64,000 nucleotides of DNA from Elymus sibiricus (taxonomy: Eukaryota > Streptophyta > Magnoliopsida > Poales > Poaceae). The stretch covers positions 193,668,037 to 193,732,036 of the forward strand of contig CM077672.1 of NCBI GenBank assembly GCA_039707655.1, written 5' to 3'. Shown here piece after piece: positions 35,964 to 46,600 of the stretch. The notes under the pieces are model-generated. The model was given only the letters and a program-made list of their open reading frames with translations. It had not been told where the DNA came from and searched no databases. A program made the translations under genes and the position numbers. The stretch's first letter is position 1. Each line of letters opens with the position of its first letter.

Positions 35964-36113
35964 CTTGGGGGGGAAATACGACTGGTCATCTGTCTCTGAA
36001 TCCTCCTCTGAGGAGCTATCTGTAACCGGCAAGATATGCGCTTCGTCAGATAGCACTGTCTGCTCTGAAGACCTTGTTTTCACTCCAGATTTTCCCATCA
36101 CCGTGTCAAATGG
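35964..36113 (-). pseudogene. CACTA TNPA-like exon, 150 bp duplicate A
   Basis: A minus-strand exon of 150 bp with the same acceptor and a donor (CCCAAG/GTGTATGC). It encodes GVKTRSSEQ, SSSEEDSETDDQSYF. It starts 456 bp upstream (on the minus strand) of duplicate B. 150 bp is a multiple of three, so inclusion of both or either keeps the frame. Confidence 0.6.
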
Positions 36114-36433
36114 CTGATGCATAGGAAGAGTAGTTGAATGTACTAACATTGTTGCAAATGTAATACATAATGAAAAAAAAGGATGGCATGATATAATTCA
36201 CATATATGATGACTGGCTAAATAGGATGGAATTGCAAAATTCCCATATATGATGCCTGGCTAAACAAGATGGCATTGCATAATTCACATATATGATATAG
36301 AAACTAAACAGATGACATTCACACAAAAAATGTCTAAACTAAGCAGATGACATACATGACATGTAAAGTAAGCAATGCAAGGCACCATATGCATGATATG
36401 ACCAACATCAGCATGCCAAGTGAGAGCAAAGAC

Positions 36434-36640
36434 CTCAGGGGGTAAATAGGAGTGGTCTGCTCCCTTTGAATCCCCCTCTAAATAGTTATCTTCCTCTTGA
36501 TTACAATCTGGAATGGGGGGACGGGGGGCTGCCATTGCGGCCACCATGGAGCGACGTCTGCATGACATTATATTGCCACGCAAGGCTCTTCTCTTTTGCT
36601 CTACATGTTCAGTACCATTGTGTACAATATCTGACATGCA
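36434..36640 (-). pseudogene. CACTA TNPA-like exon, diverged upstream copy
   Basis: A minus-strand exon containing MSCRRRSMVAAMAAPRPP and ending in DHSYLPPE before a donor (CCTGAG/GTCTTTGC). The C-terminal phrase and donor match the two 150 bp exons, while the start is different and basic (RRRS). It is probably the genuine upstream exon from which the others partly derive. Confidence 0.5.
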
Positions 36641-36990
36641 TAGGAATAAAGTATAGTGAGATTATGTAAGGAATGCATGCAGAAATCCATAGTGATGGTA
36701 GCAACCAGTGGATAGACCCAAACCAATGATAGCAGGCAGATAATAGCTTCAGTTAAAAAATACAGGTAATGGCTCCTTTACAGTTTGTTTCCCACCCAAC
36801 ATGAAACACATAGTAGACACCCGAGATTAAGTAGATAGTAGGCAGAGATACTATTCGTTGCTGCCCCGATTTGTACCCCACAACCATTTAAAAACTCAAG
36901 TTTGATTATTAGTTTGGACCTAACTCGGAGTCTAAGAGGTGAACAGGACGATAAAGTAGCAGGTAATATTAAGCGATGCATAACGTAAGC
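36641..36990. other. CACTA intron-like sequence
   Basis: No ORF or repeat of note is recognised. Confidence 0.4.
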
Positions 36991-37009
36991 AGACACGAAA
37001 GAGTGCAAC

Positions 37010-37190
37010 CTCTCTTACGGACCCGTGTAGTCCTCAAGGTCATCTCCTTAGTTGATGATGGTAATGAAGTGCTAGTGGCTGCCGGCAGTGGGGAAGAAGA
37101 TCTGAGGCGGCGAAAGACGGTCTGGAGGGGGATCTCTGCTGCGGTGGATGCTTTCGTCGTTGGAGCAGCTTAGCTGGGGCGGACGATGGC
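37010..37190 (-). pseudogene. CACTA first-exon copy 3
   Basis: A minus-strand segment ending at a donor AAGAG/GTTGCAC (exon end 37010). It is GC-rich, with CTTCCCC and CCGCC codons like 38010-38215 and 38939-39125. It is one of three copies of the same 5' exon. Confidence 0.45.
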
Positions 37191-37375
37191 GCGGCAGGAG
37201 CGGGACAAACCACACAAAGTTTTCTTTGACACCTATCTATATCAGAAGTATAATTCTGTAAAGGCTCATTTGAATTGGATGATTCTAACAACGCATGGAT
37301 AGGAAATACACAGGAATAGGATAGGAATGCATGTGCAAAACAGAGCATTTGCTAACACTGGATTTCTGTCAATCT

Positions 37376-37625
37376 GGGTGTTTGGTTCATAGGAATTGGA
37401 AGAGCACAGAAATGCAAAGAAGCATGGTCATATTAAAGTCAAACCACATGAAAATGTACAATTATAATGCGATTATGCTACTATCACTTAGTCTTGTTCG
37501 TCATGAATAGGAATTTGAAAAGGAGGGCCAAGTGGATATTAAAATTCCTACAGTTTTTCTTTGAAAGAGACACTAAAGGAAAAAATTCTACAGTTTTCCC
37601 TTGATCCATTCCTTTGAACCAAATG
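37376..37625. mobile_element. Tourist-like MITE
   Basis: About 250 bp with inverted ends: GGGTGTTTGGTTCATAGGAA on the left and, on the minus strand from 37625, GCATTTGGTTCAAAGGAAT on the right. GGGTGTTTGGTTC is typical of Tourist/Harbinger MITEs in grasses. The interior is AT-rich and noncoding. The three-base target duplication is not clear. Confidence 0.6.
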
Positions 37626-38009
37626 CATGAATAGTAGTACCAAAGGAAACTTTCCAATTCCTATGTCTTTCCTTCACTTTTCCTTTCAACCAGTGGCCAT
37701 TCTAGTAGGCAGGCTTGAACAGGCAAAAGCCTACACTCCAAAAAACGTTTTTGTACTACTTCTACTACTTTGGACCCAGCCCACTGCCCTACTAGCTCAA
37801 CTCCCAGGCCCATCTACACATGCACAGCTCCAACGCACAAAAATAAATAATGATGGCTTTTGAGAGAGTCCATCACCGATAGCTATCTTGCCTAGTACCT
37901 CACTGCTTGTCATATAGGAGAAACTATTCGTATTTCTCATTACTACGTGTGCTCAGTGGACAATATAAATTACATGTAGATTAAAAAAGCGATGCGACAA
38001 GTGTACAAC

Positions 38010-38215
38010 CTCTTTGGCGAAGCCATGTCGATCTCAGCATCATTGGGTTGGTCGCTGAGGATGCTACGGCTGATGTGGCTGTCGGAGGCGGGGAAGAAGA
38101 TCTTAGGCATCTGGAGATGGAGCCGAGGGTACTGCTCCGCTGTGATGGACGGTTTTGTCGTTGGACCAGCTCCGGTGAGGTGTACGATGGCAAGGCTGAA
38201 GCAGGACAAGAGAGA
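38010..38215 (-). pseudogene. CACTA first-exon copy 2
   Basis: A minus-strand exon-like segment ending at donor CCAAAGAG/GTTGTACAC (exon end 38010), preceded by a GC-rich coding-like stretch (KIFFPASDSHIS). Its donor lies 1000 bp upstream (minus strand) of copy 3. Confidence 0.45.
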
Positions 38216-38313
38216 CAACCTTAACCTGAAGTGGGATTCTAATAGCATCTCCAATAGATGATGTAAAATACATCACCAAAAAGTGCTAGATTTAAAAGAC
38301 ATCAGCCGCTCGT

Positions 38314-38415
38314 CTCTGAACTTAACTCTCGAAACTGAATTTAACTGTCGAAACTGAATTTTACTGTCAAAACTGAAATGTACTCTCAAAACTGAATTTT
38401 ACTGTCGGAACTGAA
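38314..38415. repeat. About 20 bp tandem repeat
   Basis: Five imperfect copies of AACTGAATTTTACTGTCGA in a row. Confidence 0.8.
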
Positions 38416-38559
38416 CACAGTAGTAGAAGAGAAGCAATGCACTAGTCGTTTTGGCCGCTCGAGCATTAGTCGCAGAGAAGCAGTGATCTAAATCGGTAGC
38501 CGCTCCAGCAAGGAACGTACTACCAAAGAGCAGCCCGGGCAGCTGGTCGTGTAGCAGTA

Positions 38560-38780
38560 GCAACGCCCGGAGCATCAGCTTGTGCGAGAGCCATAGCAGC
38601 AGTGGGAGCGCGAGCGAGTGCCGGAGCTGCTGCTCGTGCAGTAGCAGTGCAAGCAAGAGTAGAGCAGCAGTGCAAGCAAGAGCAAGAGCAGAGCAGCAGC
38701 GCGAGCGAGAGCCGGAGCAGCAGCAGCACGGCCAGCAACAGCCGGAGCCACAGCAGCAGCAGCTCCTGCTGATGTGGGCG
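38560..38780. repeat. AGC/GAGC trinucleotide-rich low-complexity tract
   Basis: Repeated CAGCAG, GCGAGCGAG and AGCAAGAGC runs. Long ORFs on both strands (up to 190 codons) are a consequence of the composition, with no domain. Confidence 0.75.
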
Positions 38781-38938
38781 TCGCTGCCGAGGGAGCAACG
38801 CCATGGTGGAGAGACGCCGTGCAGGAAGTGGCCGGTGATGCCGCCGTCGATGGAGCCACGCCATGGCGGCTCGGGATCAAGCAGCGGCAGCATCGTGAGA
38901 TCAAATAAAGGAGAAAATGCAGTGATTAGTGTAGAACC

Positions 38939-39125
38939 TCTTTGGTGGCGCCGACTAGGCCTCAGCTTCATCCGAGGAATCGGTGATGGTGCTGCGGTTC
39001 CGGTGATGCAGGTGAAGACGGCGCTGTGGGAATGGAGGTGGCGCGATAGACGAGGCGAACATCAGGGCAGCTCCTTGGAGGTGGAGGACGGGGCGGTTGA
39101 ACCGGCAGGACGACAAGATCGATGA
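38939..39125 (-). pseudogene. CACTA first-exon copy 1
   Basis: A minus-strand exon-like segment ending at donor CCAAAGAG/GTTCTACAC (exon end 38939), with a start-like ATG near 39051 (MFASSIAPPPFPQRR). It is the outermost copy, nearest the presumed 5' end of the element. In this frame a stop falls before the donor, so this copy may be noncoding leader. Confidence 0.4.
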
Positions 39126-39471
39126 CACATCCTCATCTGGTGTGGTGGATGAGGGACGTCGAGCTGTTGCGGCGGACGATATCGTCGGGGAAGAGGCTCC
39201 GGCTGGGCGGCGGTCGGGTGGCGGACGGAGGAGCGTGGGGTTTCGTGGGTTTTGGCGGCCTCGGTGTACGAATGGGGGGCGGAGGGGGTGGGAGGGGGGA
39301 ACCATGGCGAAGGGACGCGCTTGTCCGAAATGTGGGGTAAGTTACGAAAGTACCCCTACCCGTTTGGACCATGAGACGTCGAGGCGGGATTTTTGGTTGA
39401 GGGATAGAAGGGGGATTTCGCGTGTCGGGGCGGCGCGACCGATTTCAGAGGAGGGGGAGTTTTCGCGCGCG

Positions 39472-39790
39472 TTGAAATTTCGGGATAACAAGGCGCGGGT
39501 TGAAGGTGCGGGAGTTTCGCAGCACAAGAGACAAAGAGATAGCTTGAAATTTTGGGATAACAAGGCGTGGCTTGAAATTTCGGGAGAACAAGCTTAACGT
39601 GTAAAAAAAACAATTCACACCACACAAGAGAGAGTCATGTCCCGTTTTACTATATGAATTACTAAAAATGCCATTCAAAAACAACAATGAACAACTTAAA
39701 AATTCGGGAGAACAAGCTTACCGTGTACGGTACCATATCAATTCGTACTTCCCTCAAGAACAAAAAAAAACAATTTGTACCGTCTACCGT
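39472..39790. repeat. Subterminal repeats of the CACTA 5' side
   Basis: GAAATTTCGGGATAACAAG or close variants occur at about 39474, 39545, 39573 and 39699. The last two are followed by GAACAAGCTTA(A/C)CGTGTA and an A8-A9 run, so this part is duplicated. Confidence 0.65.
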
Positions 39791-40380
39791 ATGGACTAAA
39801 ATTGAGTCCATTTTCCGTATTTGAATGGGATTGTTGTCAGGTTAGTTATACCATCATCTAAATATTATCTTCACAACACACGACATGAATATAGTACTAA
39901 ATTCCCATTTAAATATGAAGTACATGTACCATATGATCTCAAATTCAAATATGTGTATCCATTTTATGTTGAATTCAAATCGTAGTACATGTATGCTCTA
40001 GCTAGATGTTCAGAATCTAAATGATGTTTGATATGTATAATGTGTTTAATACACAACTCACACACAACATTTAGATGTTAGCTGCCAAAGCCACCCATTA
40101 TCTCCAATTTGAATAGTTCTGTCCATGCGTGGATGAAATGTGGTCAAACGATGCCTACCAACGGTATATCAAATTCAAATCAATTTGGCCTTGTTCGATG
40201 TGTATATAGTATAGCATGATCGATTCAAAACCACACCACATATCTCCATTATATCATGCATGCATGGGTTTCAAACATCATGATCTCTTATTCAAATATT
40301 TGAATTCACTTTTATATTGATTATGATCTCACCAAGTCTTTTACACCCACACAGCCATCTTCTCTTTATCGTTGTACCAC
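39791..40380. other. AT-rich unassigned sequence
   Basis: No gene is seen. The block 40060-40200 is similar to 58735-58880 (shared CATTTAGATGT, GCCAAAGCCAC or AAAAGCCACAC, CAAATTCAAA). Confidence 0.5.
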
Positions 40381-41400
40381 TAACTTTCTCTCGTGCATGC
40401 ATGCACACACACTCCCACTCGGCATTATCCATCACACACACACAACATCTTTCTTTAGGTCTATCTACCATGATCTCTCAAGCTAGGTAGATCTCTCCAT
40501 CGCCCTCTCTTTCCCACACACACACACCGATCGATATACCCCTCTAGCTAGCAGGTCTGCCTACCACACACACATGTACACACAATCCCTTCCACCTCTC
40601 ACCATCCATCCTCATGCCCCAGCGACGAGGCGTGCAAGCCCACAAACACGCGCGCGCGCGCGAGTGCGCTCTCGCCCCCTCATCTTTTATTATCGATCTC
40701 GCACTCGTACACTACCTCTAGTTAACTAGTAGGGCTCTCTCACCCACCCACACACACACACCTCCCCCTCTTCATCACTTCATGCCTTCTTTAATTATCT
40801 CTCACATGCATGCGCACCGATCGATATTCCTCTCTGTATATATAGCTAGGTCTTTCCCTGTTTTCCACACAAAGCGATCGATCTATATCTAGTCAGGTCT
40901 CGCCCTTTTTCCCACGTACACATCGATCAATCTACCTCTCTAGATAGGACTGCCTAGCTACCACACACACATTGTCTATCCATCGCCTCACCTCTCATCA
41001 TCCATGCCTTCCGCTTCATCTCTCAGACGCGCGCAACCGCGCACGTTCTCGCCCCCTCTCTTAAAATACCGATCTCGCACTTGTACACTCCTTCCGAGTC
41101 TCCGTCCAGGTGGCCTCTCGCACCATCTCCCAACACCCCCTCTCCCAGTGCTTGTAGGCTCGTAGATTTCTTCCCTCCATCTGTCTCTATCGATATATCG
41201 CGCAGACGACCCCTCCCCTTCCTTCTCGTATATCACCCAGATGCACATACATATATGTATAATATAGGCCTCTCTTTCACACAAATTGCATCATTGACAC
41301 ATACTCCATCTATATTTCCCTCCCCCCTCCCCCACCCACACACAAATTCATGAATCTCCCATGATTTCTTGCACACAGCATCTCTCTCTCTTAGACACAC
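40380..41400. repeat. CT/CA-rich region with an internal ~400 bp spaced duplication
   Basis: Pyrimidine-rich with many CACACA, TCTCTC and GATCGAT blocks and a (GC)n run near 40650. 40541-40720 and 40935-41100 are diverged copies, sharing the order GGTCTGCCTACCACACACACA, CACCTCTCACCATCCAT, CGCGC..., TCTCGCCCCCTC and GATCTCGCACT(C/T)GTACACT. Confidence 0.75.
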
Positions 41401-41950
41401 AGACTATGTGTACGAAAGAGAAGAGGTGCACGCATGCACTCGTTCCCACATACAAACGCGCGGGTACACGGTGGAGCACATTTGTATAAGAAATGTGCGT
41501 GTGTTGAAAGGCTTTAGATGATGTGGCACTAGTACTTCCAGTATGTGCAAAAGCACGTAAGTTAGAATTCCAATGGCACGCTACAAAATGTCTCTCTTTT
41601 TTCAGTCAATATATTATGATTAAAATGATGTGGGTGCACCCATGAGGCCACGTGGCACATGGGGGAGGGGTTGTTGCGAGCTTCTTCTATGGATTGATCA
41701 CAGTGACGTGCTGCTGGTTCCAGAAGAATGTTGTAGACACAACAGGGTACACACGTGAACGATTGAAAATTTCAAAGCTGATTATATAGAAAATATATTC
41801 GCAAAGAAAAGATTATATAGAAAATAGCCAGCAGCGGGCTCCTCGCTATCGCTACGAGAGGTTGGCGGGCGTCCGGCTCAGCCACGTACGCATCCGAGAA
41901 CGCGGGCCCACGTATGCCTCCGACAAGCGTAGTAGTACTGCCCACCGCTT
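41400..41950. other. Unassigned sequence with a repeated CACGCATGCACTC block
   Basis: 41410-41500 (GAGGTGCACGCATGCACTCG ... CGGGTACACGGTGGA) reappears at 42785-42865 and in part at 42610-42660. No gene is seen. Confidence 0.5.
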
Positions 41951-41959
41951 TGACTTTTG

Positions 41960-42230
41960 CAGTGCCGGGTCCATCCCATTGTAAAAAAAAACTACCACGC
42001 CTCCCGTGCGGCAAAAACGCCGCCCTACGCTTTCTTAATCAGGATTTGTATCGACCAATCTCGTCAAGGAGTAGGCGGTAAACTTACAGCATGTCGCCTT
42101 CGCGTCGCACCAACACACGGTCGGTCCGGCCCGCCGCTCACCGAAGGGACGCGCATCGACTTGGTACATCACTGACATGTGTGACCGCATGTGAGCAAAC
42201 CAACAGTCCAAGCTCCCCGCCTACCGCCAA
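41960..42230. repeat. Dispersed module, copy 3 (GGTCGGTCCGGC)
   Basis: Contains CGCGTCGCACC, CGGTCGGTCCGGC, CGCCGCTCACCGAA and TGTGACCGCATGTGAGCA in the same order as the copies at 56142-56580 and 56640-57375. No gene was recognised. Confidence 0.65.
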
Positions 42231-42321
42231 AAGCCTGGCCTATCAGGATTTCTAGCAAACCGGCAGTTGCGAATGATCGCGTGGCAGTTTCATGTGTAGG
42301 GGAGGGGCGTGGTGTGGCAGT

Positions 42322-42349
42322 AAAAAGAAATGCCATGGCATTTCTTTTT
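42322..42349. repeat. Perfect 28 bp palindrome
   Basis: AAAAAGAAATGCCA is followed directly by its exact reverse complement. TAGTG follows the T-run, so on the minus strand the sequence begins CACTAAAAAAAGAAATG. Confidence 0.85.
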
Positions 42350-42449
42350 TTAGTGCTATTTTCGTCCAATAACATCCACCGTCGGATGCAGATCTTACGG
42401 TTATTGGGGCGTTCGCCAGGAATAGTCTCGTGGCAAACTATTGACTAGC

Positions 42450-42890
42450 CTCTTTTTCACACGCACTGCGTTGACACATAAGTATCATCTCTCTCCCTCC
42501 TCCCCACGCACACACCTACATTGACGACTCTCTCGGGACTTCTGGCACACACCATCTCTCTATAGGTCGATGTCACACACATACACTTGTACTTAGGTTT
42601 AGTACGTACACAAAGAGGAGAGGTGCATGCATGCACTTTTCCTCTCTCACACTGTCACACACACGCCTAGGTACTCTTTTCGACACACACCATCTCTCTC
42701 TTTTTTGCGGGGACACACCATCTCTCTCTAGGTCTATGTATACCACGCTCTCTCTCTCCCCCACACCACTGGTGGAGTACATGCATGAAGAGAAGATGTG
42801 CACGCATGCACTCATTCCCTCACACACACACACGCGGGTACACGGTGGAACGCATTTTTGTACGAAGAGCCACCCCACGTGATAATTTGA
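42450..42890. repeat. Second CT/CA-rich region
   Basis: CACACA- and TCTCTC-rich, like 40380-41400, with GTGCACGCATGCACTC at about 42799. No gene. Confidence 0.6.
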
Positions 42891-42979
42891 CGCGTGTAGA
42901 GTCGTTCACTTAATGGATAGTCAATTAATACAGCGCATGCAAATTGAGTGGCGTGACCGCGTGAGGGAGGAAGTACTAG

Positions 42980-43688
42980 TTGAGAATGACATTACTAACA
43001 TCCACTGCATGCATGCGAGTAGTTAAATCATGGGTTGCTAGTAGTACTATGAGGCAACGTCATCAATTTTTGCCTCGGTTACTGTTGGTGGCCTTTGTAT
43101 TTAAAAATGGACGGAGTGGAGTACTACGCTCGCCTACTAGGGCTCTCCCACCACCTACGCTCGCCTCCCTGCCTCAACCATCTGATTCCGCCATGAATAA
43201 TCCCTTAGATCCCAGCGTCCCGCGGGCTTCCCTCTCCCTGCGGCCCGCAACACTGCCGCCTTTGAGCGAAACTCACACGTGTTTCAGAGGGGATCCATTG
43301 CTCTGGAATCACAGATCGGTGGCGCCGGAGGACATGCCGGGGCTGCGTTTCAGGTGGTGGGCAGCAAGGGCAAATCAGATCGAGGAAGCGTCGCATCGAT
43401 TGGAGACAAGTTCGAAGGAGGTGTGCCTGCGAAGCACAAGGCGGAGGCGCATGTCGATCTCAGGGGTGAGATGCTGAGGGATGTCAACATCTGGCAGTGT
43501 CGCATTGATTTCGAGCTAGGGCTAATGGCAGAGATCATATTCACGGAGTCGACTGCGGAGGAGAGAACGCGCATGCCTGCGGAATGGCACGAGAAGCCGG
43601 TGCAACTATTCAAATGGGCGGTACGAGAAGCCAAATCGCTCAACCAGCGGCGGCGGCTACGCCGGGGATGCATCGTAGGCGAGGTGAC
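42980..43688 (+). pseudogene. Gene-like GC-rich ORF interrupted by the LARD insertion
   Basis: Two overlapping frames are open (42980-43477 and 43279 onward). The second continues up to the element at 43689, and in the empty site would resume at 54629 and stop near 54659. Coding character is suggested by GC content and acidic/basic balance (VNIWQCRIDFELGLMAEI), but I recognise no family and cannot say which frame is real. TSD gtgac at 43684-43688. It could also be noncoding RNA or chance. Confidence 0.3.
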
Positions 43689-46600
43689 TATGGCACCCCG
43701 CCTGATTACCACTGTAGCCAGACGGTCGCCGCACACACCAGCCCAGGAAAGCACTCTGGCGTGCGCGTTGACAACAAGTATCATGAACACAGCCATTTCT
43801 ATTAATGGATATATAAGTCTTACATGATATTTTACAAGGGTGATGGCAGCGGAAAAGCTCTATCTAAGGCAGCATGGTCTTGGTGCGGCTCCAATCCACA
43901 GGGATCTGACTGGGTTACTCTTCTAGCCCACGAACACTTCGGCTCCTCGCTAGTGGACGTCGGATCCTTAGGTGAACCTGGCCACATTGAAGGCCGCTGA
44001 GTACTTTTGAATGTACTCGCAAGCAAAACAAATAACATATACACCAAGCAAAGCAATCCATGGCATTCAAGCATGCATTTTTATTAGATTAATTATCATG
44101 GCATAGCAAATTTATCTAGCAATATTAATTACCATGTTATAACAGGATTATTCAGCATGATAACTACTAAAGTATAACATATCCAGTAAATAATCCAGAC
44201 TCCGAATATTTCATGATCCAAGCCAAATCCGATCCAAATCCAATCCAAGCCTTGGGGTCATCCGACCATTTAGCTCATAGCCATCCCAAGGCTAACAACT
44301 CATATTCTTGGCATCACCCGATGTCCATGTATTCGTGCTGTAAACCTGACAATTCATACCTTATCTGGTTTGTTCTTAGCAACCAATTGGTTAACTCCTC
44401 CAGACTCGACACAGACCAAATAGTGTGACCTAGTATGAACTGTGTCCCATGACCGAGGACGCGGCTATTCGAATAGATTTACACTCTGCAGAGGTTGCGC
44501 ACTTTACCCACGCTATGGAGCTCCTGGCCTCATGCTCCCATTCGGGTGGACCTGTGCTGCTCCAACAAAACTTGTCTATTGCCTGGCACTCTTACGGCCC
44601 CACCGACAATCATACCCCATCCAGGTCAAGTCCTGGGTGGCCCCTGTGTCACTCCTGACACCTGCCACCGTCGTGGCCAATCAAAACTGTCCCAAACGGG
44701 GACCTGAGCTCAATAACCAAACTTGGCTCACAGGATTATCGCCGCCTACCGGGCCAGGGTAGCACACACGCATAATCCCCCCTCTTTGGTGGTACCGATA
44801 AGAGGCAAGACAATAGACCAAGCTAGGGCCTCCCCATCCAGGCAAGTGTGGTTGCACTTGATGAGCTCGGTTCGGTGGCACTATGACTCGATCCAGCCGA
44901 CGGAGGAGGTTGTCATTATTAGGTCATATTCTTAATCATTTTGATAACCACAATAATGCATGATGCAAACATAACAACCTATCTCCATATTGTTACATAC
45001 GAGTCACTAGTGCAATAACATACTAAGCATTAGCAAGTAATGTAAATAGCAAGTTTCAACTAGCAGGAGTTTAGTTATTTCTAGCACAGGCATAATCATT
45101 AATTAAACATGCAAGAATAACACAGAGCAATGCTTTAGGGCATATATCAGATGGTCGGCTTGCCTGGGGGTCGATGGATTCACCGGAGAGAAGTGCGATC
45201 ACATCGCGAAAAAATTCGCCGGAGAAGATTCCCTCTCGGAGGGGCTGAATATAGGGCAGGGTTAAAATGGGCATTTTCAGAATGTGACAACATTATGAAA
45301 ATGGCACCATCAGAACGGGCTCGACACACTGAGAACATGGGCATTGGATTTACCTCAATCGGAGTTACGGTCGCGAAGTTAGGGCTATTCGTTCGTTAAG
45401 CAGAAAAGCGGACATAATAGTGTCCACTTTAGCTCTTAACGGGTGAACGTCCACACTATAGCTGTTTCGGCCGGCGGCTGAGAAAATGAAGGCGTATTTC
45501 AGTGTTTACGCTCTCACTGTAGTGAAAACGTATTTTTGTCTGAAATTGTGCCTGAATATGTTTTCGAAGTTGTAAAGCGTATTTTGTAGAATACGTTTCC
45601 ACTTATCTGGCTGGGCCCGGGCTTTAGTCACTTACGGGTGGGGTCCACCCTATCTCTTCTCTCTCTCTCTCTCTCTCCCTTTCTCCTCTGGCCGCCTTCC
45701 TCCTCTCGACTGGGACAGAGGGGAGGCTGCGGCCGCTTGGCCGTGCTCGCCGCCGGCGCCTCCCGGCTCGGTCGCACGTGCCGACGACCGGAGAACGACC
45801 GCCGGACCTTGCCTCATCCGTGGGGATAGCTCCCGGCCGTGGGAGGCGACCGAGACAGCAGTAGCTTGAGGCGGGCAGCTGCCACTGCCATGGCCAGATG
45901 CGGGCATGGCGAGCTCCTCCGGCCAAAATTGGAGGGGACGGTGGCTTCGTGGGCACTCAGGGGCGGACTAGGGCGCAGAGAACAAGGAGGGGAAGGGTTA
46001 CGGGAAGGAACTGGTCGAGGGGTTCGGCGGCAGCACTTCGGCCATGGACGGGGAGGGAGCTCCTCGAGCTCGAGGAAGGCTGTGGATTGCGGGAGGCTCG
46101 GGCTACGCCTTATATAGCCGCGGGGAAGGCTCTGGAGCGAGCTAGCCGACGAGTAGAGGCTTCTGGGCACGCGGTGCCGTGGCCACATTGCAACAGTGTC
46201 TTGGCCGCGTCGGCACAGCCGGCCAGAGCTAGGGGACGAGGGGGAGAGGGGTCTAGAGGGCACACGCGTGCGGTGGGGAGCTTGTCGGCACTCGCAGACG
46301 AGCTACGGCGACAGGAGGTGGCGACTGTTGCCACAGTTCACGCCGGCTGCCGACTGAAGCTGTGGTCACCAGGTGCAACGCGTGTCCACGGCGCCCTGAC
46401 ACTGCCAGGCCTTGTCAACGCGGTGCACCAGAGATTAGTGAGTTGACCTAAGATGAATTGGAAGCAAATGGGGACATGGACTTGACTGATTTGAGCTGAC
46501 ATAGGTCCTGCAGAGGAACTGAGATGGATCTTTGTGGAAAAATAGATGGGGATATGGAGCTGAATCCTTGTCCTTCTGAAATGTGGTGGAAGGATGTAGG

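Larger units (their letters stand above)
11530..39790 (-). mobile_element. CACTA transposon, interrupted by nested insertions
   Basis: The left terminus at 11530 reads CACTACAAAAAAAACACTTC, followed by subterminal repeats of CACTTCC(A/G)TGATG in both orientations; the preceding bases tcg would be the 3 bp target duplication. Body sequence resumes after the gypsy insertion at 31606 in the same GGCCCAT-rich style. Coding exons are on the minus strand (32076-39125), so 11530 is the 3' end. On the right, GAAATTTCGGGATAACAAG-like repeats (39472-39720) suggest the 5' subterminal region. No matching GTAGTG terminus is found, so the right limit is a guess. Only a TNPA-like gene is seen; no TNPD-type transposase is recognisable. 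Without its insertions it would be about 7.7 kb. Confidence 0.65.

Noticed and set aside
35970..36660. Independent host gene on the minus strand
   Set aside because: Exons lie between CACTA subterminal regions and share repeats with its introns; better explained as the element's own gene.
38399..38971. Minus-strand ORF of 190 codons
   Set aside because: Runs through a CAG/GAGC trinucleotide tract, giving Cys/Ser/Leu-rich low complexity with ORFs on both strands.
43090..43125. Stowaway MITE end (GGACGGAGTGGAGTA)
   Set aside because: Only one degenerate end seen, no opposite terminus and no clear TA duplication.
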